Shown here piece by piece: positions 57,580-64,000 of a stretch of DNA of 64,000 nucleotides. The notes beneath the pieces were generated by a model. The model saw only the letters and a program-made list of their open reading frames with translations, searched no databases and was not told the origin of the DNA. This stretch comes from an uncultured Ligilactobacillus sp. (GTDB lineage: Bacteria > Bacillota > Bacilli > Lactobacillales > Lactobacillaceae), in the NCBI GenBank assembly GCA_934215475.1, contig CAKPZY010000001.1:133324-197323 (forward strand), written 5' to 3'. Position 1 is the first letter of the stretch, and the number at the start of each line of letters is the position of its first letter. The translations under genes were made by a program, and so were the position numbers.

Positions 57580-58385
57580 TTCTCATCACCAATGAACGAA
57601 TTCTTGACCCGATTCCAAAAACCATTATGCCGATATTTCGCAAAATATACTTTTTTCTTTGAGACCTTGTAGGAAACTTTAGCGATATCCCGCGAATGAT
57701 AATAGCGAGCGTCTACCGCCAGCAAAAAGTCTTGTTTACTTCCCTGATCGATCGGGATCAATGTCACCCAATCGTTGGCACTAATAACCAGAGGAGAACT
57801 CAGAGTCCGAAAAACCCGATTATTGATTGAACTGATCTCAGTCAGTTGGATAGCCGGCATGCCAGGATGGATAACCGCTCCACCCAAAGACTTACTATAC
57901 CCGGTAGATCCTGTTGGTGTGGCTACGCACAGCCCGTCCCCGCGGAACCGTTCGAAGATCTCTCCGCCAAGGTAGACATCAGCTGTCATTGTAGGTCCAA
58001 CTCGCCTAAGGGATGACTCATTAAGTGCCAAGTATTGAGTAGTCTGACCGGTTTTACGTGATTTAACAAGTACATCTAATAAAGGATATGAAACAGATTG
58101 ACGATTATCGGATTGCAAACTAACGACCAAATCGTCGATCTCATCATCACGCCAATCTGTATAGAAACCTAAATGTCCGGTATGGACACCGACAAAACGA
58201 ATCTTTTCAAGTTGATTTTGATAGTGGTGAAAGGCTGCTAAGAGTGTGCCGTCGCCTCCAACTGTGATCACTATATCAGGGTTTTTAGCATCAAAGGTAA
58301 AATGGCGGTCACTTAGTTTTTTATGCAGTTGTTGCTTTACTGCAACTGACTTTTCACCATCATTTGCAAAAATCTCGATCTTCAT
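57576..58385 (-). CDS. nadK: NAD kinase
   Basis: A 269-residue enzyme making NADP+ from NAD+ and ATP. It shows [15 protein letters not shown] (about residue 42-56), [22 protein letters not shown], and [30 protein letters not shown] precedes the ATG. In many relatives relQ (a small (p)ppGpp synthetase) lies directly upstream; here it is absent and a 620-bp stretch without a gene takes its place. Confidence 0.95.
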   Translation of the reverse strand: MKIEIFANDGEKSVAVKQQLHKKLSDRHFTFDAKNPDIVITVGGDGTLLAAFHHYQNQLEKIRFVGVHTGHLGFYTDWRDDEIDDLVVSLQSDNRQSVSYPLLDVLVKSRKTGQTTQYLALNESSLRRVGPTMTADVYLGGEIFERFRGDGLCVATPTGSTGYSKSLGGAVIHPGMPAIQLTEISSINNRVFRTLSSPLVISANDWVTLIPIDQGSKQDFLLAVDARYYHSRDIAKVSYKVSKKKVYFAKYRHNGFWNRVKNSFIGDEK

Positions 58386-58759
58386 ATTTTTCCTCTTTTT
58401 AATAAAAATAAAGCTCAGCCCACAAAAACGCTGCTCGAAAAATCAACCGGATACCCTGCTTGATAATTTCAACCCAAACTCATACGTTCGAACATTGGCT
58501 TATATGACCGATAGTAATTATTTTTATAACCCTTAAGTGCTGATTTTCATGTTGACTGCTAGCTTGAATATTTTAAAACCTGCTTATTATACTCAACTAG
58601 TTTACCACAGTTATCAGGTCATTTGAATTTTGCACCCCTGCTTTGAGGTGGCATTTTGCTGCAACTACAAATCAATTGCGTGATTTTTTTCTGGCTCAGT
58701 TCAATTTTTCTTTAATAATTGCATAACTTATTTTGACAAAATAAAAATCTAAATATTAA

Positions 58760-58781
58760 TTTTTTGGTATATACCAAAAAA
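58760..58781. promoter_or_regulatory. Perfect 22-bp palindrome upstream of spxH, operator-like
   Basis: T6, GGTATATACC, A6: perfectly self-complementary. It lies 13 bp upstream of the spxH -35. The core TTGGTATATACCAA resembles operators of HutC-type GntR regulators. No GntR-family gene is in the window. A hairpin-like terminator is less likely because the stem has no real loop and few GC pairs. Confidence 0.55.
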
Positions 58782-58794
58782 TAGTGCCTTTTGC

Positions 58795-58823
58795 TTTTCA
58801 TTTACGAAAACATTCACTATAAT
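58795..58823 (+). promoter_or_regulatory. Putative promoter of spxH
   Basis: TTTTCA (58795-58800), 17 bp, TATAAT (58818-58823). It gives a leader of about 175 nt. Confidence 0.55.
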
Positions 58824-58964
58824 GAAAAAGGTTTTAATTTCAATGGTAGTCAGTCATCTCTTGTTTTTAGTTTCACTAGTCAAAAAGGTCCTGCAATTAA
58901 GCACCTTTTAGGTGACGAATTATTCAAGAATACTTGCTTGCATTTAAAGTAAAGTGAGGTTAAT

Positions 58965-59012
58965 ATGTTGACAGAAAAGACAGTTAGTTTTTGGAGGAAA
59001 CAATTTTGTTAG
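58965..59012 (+). CDS. Possible 15-residue leader peptide overlapping the spxH start
   Basis: ATG at 58965, preceded by GTGAGG at good spacing, encodes MLTEKTVSFWRKQFC and stops (TAG) at 59010-59012, seven bases into spxH in another frame. It could couple translation to spxH. It is short enough to be chance; there is no proof of expression. Confidence 0.3.
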   Translation: MLTEKTVSFWRKQFC

Positions 59013-59677
59013 AAATGTACTTGTTTATTAACCCGATAGGCGATGTGTGTTATCACGCTGAGCAGAATATCTTACGGTTGATGAAAGATTCAAACCAGGA
59101 GATCCGTTTTCGTTTCATTCCTTTGCTCAATATGCAAAGCATAGCGGATATCATGAAGCTCAGTGGCATACCGCAAAATGATCTGGCTAAACGTAATAAA
59201 CTGGTTACAAGCATTTATCACGCAGCATTAGATTTCAAGGCTGCTCTTTTTCAAGGGAAGAAACGCGGACGAGCCTTTTTATTAAATGTACAAAAACAGA
59301 TGTTGTCTGTTAATGACCTTTGCAATTATTCCGATCAGATAGCTTTACCGGCCGCCAAAGAATGCGGCTTGGATCTCGAGATGTTTTTAGAGGACAGAAA
59401 TTCAGAGTTTACGGCTCGTTCATTCATTAAAGATCAAAAGACAGCCGCAGAAATGAATGTTTCACATCACCCAACTGTAGTATTATTTAATGTCAAGGGG
59501 TATGAATGCGGTATATCAATGGATGCCTGTAAATCCTACAGTGTTTTGAAAAAGATTTTTGCTGGGCAAGCACCTAATGAACTCATTGAACAAAGTTGCG
59601 GTTATCAGACACAGCTCAATTCTTTTTTAAAAACTAATCATACTCCGTTAAAGGTTAGAATTGACAGCGGTAATTAA
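59006..59677 (+). CDS. spxH: ClpXP adaptor SpxH (YjbH) family, DsbA-like
   Basis: A 223-residue thioredoxin/DsbA-fold protein. It begins MLEMYLFINPIGDVCYHAEQN; the usual CxxC position holds only one Cys. The C-terminal half has ARSFIKDQKTAAEMNVSHHPTVVLFN, typical of the family. SpxH delivers Spx to ClpXP and so sets the disulfide-stress response. I choose TTG 59006, 8 bp after GGAGG; ATG 59015 is an alternative. Its companion mecA lies beyond pepF and coiA on the other strand. Confidence 0.83.
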   Translation: MLEMYLFINPIGDVCYHAEQNILRLMKDSNQEIRFRFIPLLNMQSIADIMKLSGIPQNDLAKRNKLVTSIYHAALDFKAALFQGKKRGRAFLLNVQKQMLSVNDLCNYSDQIALPAAKECGLDLEMFLEDRNSEFTARSFIKDQKTAAEMNVSHHPTVVLFNVKGYECGISMDACKSYSVLKKIFAGQAPNELIEQSCGYQTQLNSFLKTNHTPLKVRIDSGN

Positions 59678-59705
59678 ATAAACTGGAATATTATTATTTT
59701 TCAAT

Positions 59706-59765
59706 AAAAAATCCTGGTTAGCAAGCTTGCAATATTGATTGCATGTCAGCTAAGCAGGATTTTTT
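59706..59765 (+). terminator. Terminator after spxH
   Basis: AAAAATCCTG pairs with CAGGATTTTT, with GTTAGC and GCTAA extending the stem. The hairpin ends in T6 on the plus strand and could also act on the minus strand. Confidence 0.8.
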
Positions 59766-59809
59766 GTGGTGAAATAGTGAATGTAGAAATTAACGAATAA
59801 AAGCAATGA

Positions 59810-61615
59810 TCATTTCAGTAATCCTTCTAATTCGTGCAACCTTCGTGCAAAAATATTAAAAGCCCTTTCCAAATACGTGGTTTGCTCCATGTCGACGCCT
59901 GCATGCCGCATGATGTTGATTGGATAATCTGAACTCCCAGAACGTAAATAATTTAAATAATTTTCAGTATGCTGCTGGTCATCATCTAAAATATTTTGCG
60001 CCAATGTGGTAGCCGCTGCAAAACCAGTTGCATACTGATAAACATAAAAATCATAGTAAAAATGAGGGATCCTGGCCCATTCATCAGCAATTTGCGGTGT
60101 GGCCCCAACTTGATCTCCATAATACCGCTGATTGAGCGAAAGATATGTGGCAGACATCTTTTCAGCAGTCAATGGCTCTCCTTTGGCATCCATTTCATGC
60201 AACCATTGTTCAAACTCAGCAAACTGTGTCTGTCTGAAAATTGTTCCCTTAAAACCGTCAAGATAATAATTTAACACATACGCACGAACTTGCGGATCGG
60301 TCTCGTGTTCTAAAAGGTACGCTGTCAGAAGATTCTCATTAGTAGTGGAGGCGATCTCTGCAACAAATATGGAATAGTCTCCATACTGGTAAGGCTGATT
60401 TTCTTTAGTCAATTAGATATGCATGCTATGACCCATTTCGTGGACCAATGTGTACAGACTGTCTAGATCATTGTTCCAATTCAAAAGAATATATGGAGCA
60501 GTATCATATGACCCACCCGAATAAGCGCCGCCTCTCTTACCCTTATTATGAACGACGTCTATATAGCGCTTATCAAATGCTTCTTGAACCTTGGCAACAT
60601 AAACAGGCCCTAAAACAGCCAGAGCTTTTAGTGCGATCTTTTTTGCTTGCTCAAAACTATAATTAAATTCTGGTTTTCCTGTGAGTGGTGTATATAAGTC
60701 ATACATTTCCAAATTAGACAAGTTGAGTGCCTTTTGGCGTAAGCTTACATAACGCTGCAATTCATCCAGATGCTGATGAACCATTTGTACTAAATTTTCA
60801 TAAACGGACACGGGAATATTATTTTCATTTAGAGCTGCTTGCATTGCGCTCTTGTAATGACGAATATTGGCTTGAAAGTTTTGAATATGAACTTGTGAAG
60901 TCAGCGTCTGCGCAAAAGTACGGAAAAACTGATGATACACCCGATACAACTTAATGAATGCCTGTTTCCTGACTGACCTGTCAGTAGATTGAATCAACTG
61001 ACTATATGTACTGTCGGTTAGCTGCACCCGAACACCCTTTTGATCGACTACATCTGGAAAATGTAGGTCCGCATCATCTAAAATAGAAAAAATATTCTCG
61101 GGAGTTGCAAAAACATCCTGTAAAGAAGCCAATATTTTTTCCTCTGGTGTACTTAAAATGTGCTCATTAAAACGCAGTGTATCATCAAATAAATGTTTAT
61201 ACTCTTTTAATTGCGGTTCTTGTTGACAATAGTCTTGGATAGTCTTTTCTCCCAGCTTCAAAAGTTCCGGTTTGAACCAAGCAATTTTCCCATCAAGCCT
61301 AGCAGACAATGCTTGGGTCTTAGCGAACATTCCATGGTACAAAGGATCAGTAGTGTCCTGGTCATTTTTTAAACTTGAATAAACGTAGAGCTTCTCCATC
61401 TTACGATAAATATTTATTATTTTCCGGAGTGCAGCTAATAATGCAGAAGTTCCATGGCGAAGTGTACCCTGATATTGAGCAAAGTTACTAAGTCCTGCTT
61501 GTACTTCTTTAAATGCACTTTCAAAATCCTGGTCCGTAGGAAAAATCAAGCTAAGATCCCACGTCAATACCTCAGGAACTTCATTTCTGTTAGGAACTTT
61601 ATTAATTTTTTGCAT
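59810..61615 (-). pseudogene. pepF: Oligoendopeptidase F, interrupted by an in-frame stop
   Basis: An M3 zinc peptidase of about 601 codons split by a TAA at 60413-60415. The first part (400 codons) runs through the active-site motif LVHEMGHSMHI and stops. The second continues in the same frame as LTKENQPYQYGDYSIFVAEIASTTNE, which carries the third zinc ligand Glu. Intact relatives read HSMHSY at the break, so Tyr has probably become TAA. The product of the first part alone lacks a zinc ligand and the C-terminal domain and should be inactive. Start: ATG 61615 with GGAGG upstream. It could also be a sequencing error. Confidence 0.85.
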
Positions 61616-61693
61616 AAAATATAGGCCTCCTTTAAATAAATACTGACAGATAGTAAAAGAAACGAAAGCGATCAGCCATGTTTTAATTCTTGA

Positions 61694-62721
61694 TCAATTG
61701 TAGCGATATTTACTGTCAAAATCAATTTTTGCTGACAATAGTAAAAAATTATGCCATTCTCTCAAACGAAACTTTGTTAGATCAACAAATGGAAGGTAAA
61801 ATAGATTATGTTGGTTAATAAACCTGAGTGACAACTGTTCCACATCAATCTTTCGCATTTGCTCATCTTTGTTAAGCACAGCAAATATTTTCCAACTAAA
61901 GGCAAAATGGCGGTAAATAGGCGGATAATAAAGGTCTGAGATCATAAGTTCAGCTAAGTGCATAAAGGAAAATCCTTGCTGATAACAACATTTTTGTGCT
62001 TGATAAAATTGTCTGTCACATGAGTGGACCCGATAAATCAAATTTTGGATCTGCTGGTTCTTTTCAATACCAGTAATAGAAAAATAACGGACCTGATGAT
62101 CGGTATGCATAAAGTTAACCAACTCTGAAAAGCTGTGGGCAAAAAAACGCATAAATTTTAATGGTAGCAGATCACCCATTTGAATGCCATACAAGACTTC
62201 AAAGCGCTGATAAACAGTATCTATATAGATCAAATAGAATCCCATATTTCTGTGCCATCGAATAAACTGGGCAATTTGCTGCGTCATTTTTTTGGACGGA
62301 TAATGTCTGCGGCCAAGAAACCAAATATATTTAAAACCATTTCTTTTGTATCCAGCTGAGCGCGTGACCATCTGTTGTACAGTTAAAGGAGCACATTGAA
62401 ATTCTAAAGCCAAGGACTGAAAATTGCTGCTGCATAATACGTCCGGACGTTGTTTCAATTTTTTTGATATGCCTCAAGCTCCACGTGAAAATTCATTTGT
62501 GCACACCAGCGTACTAACAATTCCTTACCTTTGAGATGCTCAAGTGTTTCACCTTCGCTGAATGTTAAACAACTTTTCTTTTGATGGGCAAAGTGAGCAA
62601 CCTTGAGTTCCCCTTTTTTAAGTATCACAGGTCGTAAACAACCCGGACAAAAATATTGCTTGTGCTTGCCGGCCTTTTTTGCTTGGACAAAATTTCCCCT
62701 GCCATCTTTAGCATACAACAT
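61694..62721 (-). pseudogene. coiA: Competence protein CoiA, split by a one-base frameshift
   Basis: CoiA is a competence-induced PD-(D/E)xK-like protein needed for transformation. The first reading frame (62455-62721) holds the zinc-finger-like N-terminus, FCPGCLRPV and AHFAHQKKS, and ends VELEAYQKN then stop. The second (61694-62458) carries the nuclease core QRPDVL and LALEFQC, then FKYIWFLG. One more A in the A7 tract at 62459-62465 would join them as AYQKKLKQRPDV. The start ATG 62721 is preceded by GGGTG. Without slippage the nuclease part would be lost. Confidence 0.82.
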
Positions 62722-62872
62722 TACACCCGCACCCCCTACTTTTATAGAAGATACGCAAAAAAAAGCAAAAACAATCAATTTTATTGAGTTTCTGTCTTAA
62801 CAACTTGAAACTGCAACCTAATCAACTGTTTTTGCTCCGTTATTTTATTTTAAAATCAGAACCGGGTTAGCT

Positions 62873-63625
62873 TTAATTAAAATATGAAAGTGCCCAGTTA
62901 AACGCGTTATTCTCAATGATCGCTTTCCCTCTTTCACGCAACAGTGCTGCTCCAAAGGAAACTGGCTTGCCATATTCATAAACATTACTCAGGAAGTCTT
63001 TAATACTAGCCTCAGACGTATCATGAGTATCAAAAACAACATCCAGGTAATAAGATGATTTCAACAAATACAAGCTTGCAGTGACATCATTTTCTCCCAG
63101 TGTCTTAGCCAACTCGATAAAGTCCTCAAAATCTTCAAATTCAACAACATGATGCGCCACAGTACTTTGCTTGGCACTAGATAATTGTTTTTTATCTGGA
63201 GTCTGCAATTTCGTCTTTCTTTCATCACGATAATTAGAAATGTGATTACGAATGTAATCAGCTACATCATCATTGACCCCAAAACTATTCATGTTTAACT
63301 GTTCTAACGTCCTTTTAATATCATCAGTTGAGGCATCATTAACATGGTCGTCTGTCGGATTATACGGCATTTTGTCCGCATTATTAGGATCGATTTTCGA
63401 AATAAAGAGTTCTAAGCCGTTACGATTTGGCAGAACTTGAAACGTAACTGCATCTATATTCCTAAACTGATGATCAACGTCGACTTCATCCAAGATACTA
63501 TAGAAGAAGCTTTCTATCTCACTTTGGCTCCCTAACAGATCAAGGACAGTAACGCCACGATCTGCCAGGTCCTGATTTTCCAAAAGTACTCGGATCGTAT
63601 TGCCATTGATTTTTTCCATTTCCAT
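62873..63625 (-). CDS. mecA: Adaptor protein MecA
   Basis: A 250-residue adaptor that brings ComK, ComX-type or Spx-type targets to ClpC. The N-terminal domain reads MEMEKINGNTIRVLLENQDLADRGVTVLDLLGSQSEIESFFYSILDEVD; an acidic, poorly conserved linker (about residues 100-150) leads to the ClpC-binding C-terminal domain (FEDFIELAKTLGENDVTASLYLLKSSYYLDVVF). ATG 63625 follows AAAGGTGG. It is upstream of coiA, as usual. Confidence 0.93.
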   Translation of the reverse strand: MEMEKINGNTIRVLLENQDLADRGVTVLDLLGSQSEIESFFYSILDEVDVDHQFRNIDAVTFQVLPNRNGLELFISKIDPNNADKMPYNPTDDHVNDASTDDIKRTLEQLNMNSFGVNDDVADYIRNHISNYRDERKTKLQTPDKKQLSSAKQSTVAHHVVEFEDFEDFIELAKTLGENDVTASLYLLKSSYYLDVVFDTHDTSEASIKDFLSNVYEYGKPVSFGAALLRERGKAIIENNAFNWALSYFN

Positions 63626-63671
63626 CTGTGGTCGCCCCACCTTTCACTCTGCCTTTACCAACTACTACTAG

Positions 63672-63693
63672 TCTAATTATTTAGATTGTACCA
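63672..63693 (-). promoter_or_regulatory. Putative mecA promoter with overlapping palindrome
   Basis: TGGTACAAT on the minus strand (TACAAT at 63685-63690) is an extended -10. TCTAATTATTTAGA (63672-63685), an inverted repeat of 5 bp arms, lies right at the expected start site. The rest of 63626-64000 has no recognised gene; spx, often found next, is not in the window. Confidence 0.4.
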
Positions 63694-64000
63694 CTGATAC
63701 ACTAAAAAATACACTGTTTCCGCCATTTAAATCAGATTTATTAGCGAAATTGACAACATTTTCCAGAGCCTTTTTTGCCAGTCTTCTTCGGAAATTTACT
63801 GATTAATTTGAGAGTTAACCTATTTTGATCCAAAACTAAAACATTAATGTCAAAACGTCGCTGCAATCAAGGGCTTTTCTCTGGTCAAGCCCGTATGAAA
63901 CGCTTTTAGAATGAACCTATATAACCTGGTTTGTAAAATTAAGTTAGAAATATAAAAAGCCATTTGTGATAGACTTTTGAATGTCAAAATCAAAAGAAAG

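Larger units (their letters stand above)
58386..59005. other. Stretch without a recognised gene between nadK and spxH
   Basis: No credible protein of useful length was found on either strand. A TATAAT on the minus strand (58586-58591) may be the nadK promoter. The right part holds a perfect palindrome, the spxH promoter and a short leader ORF, described separately. relQ and the CYTH-domain gene that usually lie here were not recognised, even as remnants. Confidence 0.6.

Noticed and set aside
55299..58385. M-box Mg2+ riboswitch for mgtE
   Set aside because: mgtE is the last gene of an operon with 16 bp before it, leaving no room for a leader.

Overview
The window is ordinary chromosome from a low-GC Gram-positive bacterium of the Lactobacillaceae. 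The evidence is gene content and order (one long fab/acc operon, mutS-mutL-ruvA-ruvB-queA-tgt-yajC, recA-cinA-pgsA-rodZ, mecA-coiA-pepF-spxH), strong AGGAGG-type ribosome binding sites, a T-box before alaS, and frequent TTG and GTG starts. Nearly everything is on the minus strand. I saw no rRNA or tRNA gene, insertion sequence, prophage or CRISPR array.

Layout. 1-2811: start of mutS2 with cvpA and zapA, then the ireB-ruvX-yrzB operon. 2946-6000: alaS with its T-box leader. 6113-9760: nrnA-cshB and dinB. 9915-11509: zwf. 11615-21941: a 13-gene type II fatty-acid operon reading fabZ2-fabT-fabH-acpP-fabD-fabG-fabF-accB-fabZ-accC-accD-accA-fabI, with a strong promoter, a FabT-like operator and a terminator. 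22052-23403: tpx and yajC. 23485-32143: tgt, queA, ruvB, ruvA, mutL, mutS. 32252-37537: ymdB, rny, recA, cinA. 37736-45733: pgsA, rodZ, two M16 peptidase-family genes, ftsK, trmL. 46002-47395: rlmA and ybaK. 47691-51206: plus-strand guaC, a minus-strand orphan sorbitol-type PTS IIA, then plus-strand lactonase and cutC. 51300-55203: galK-galT divergent from galR. 55299-58385: nadK-rluD-mgtE. 58386-64000: spxH, a broken pepF, a broken coiA, and mecA.

How the genes work together. The fab operon makes acyl chains on AcpP from malonyl-CoA supplied by AccBCAD. Mismatch repair (MutS, MutL), branch migration (RuvAB), RecA, DinB and RuvX cover DNA maintenance. Zwf and the 6-phosphogluconolactonase are the first two steps of the oxidative pentose phosphate route. 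SpxH and MecA are adaptors for Clp proteolysis and flank two decayed genes.

I found no convincing undescribed system. The points most worth a second look are the in-frame stop in pepF just after its HExxH motif; the one-base frameshift in coiA at an A7 tract that slippage could restore; a perfect 22-bp palindrome in a 620-bp stretch before spxH; hairpins next to the ribosome binding sites of fabT and fabF; and SOS-box-like sequences near guaC and recA. Positions of motifs inside proteins are approximate.
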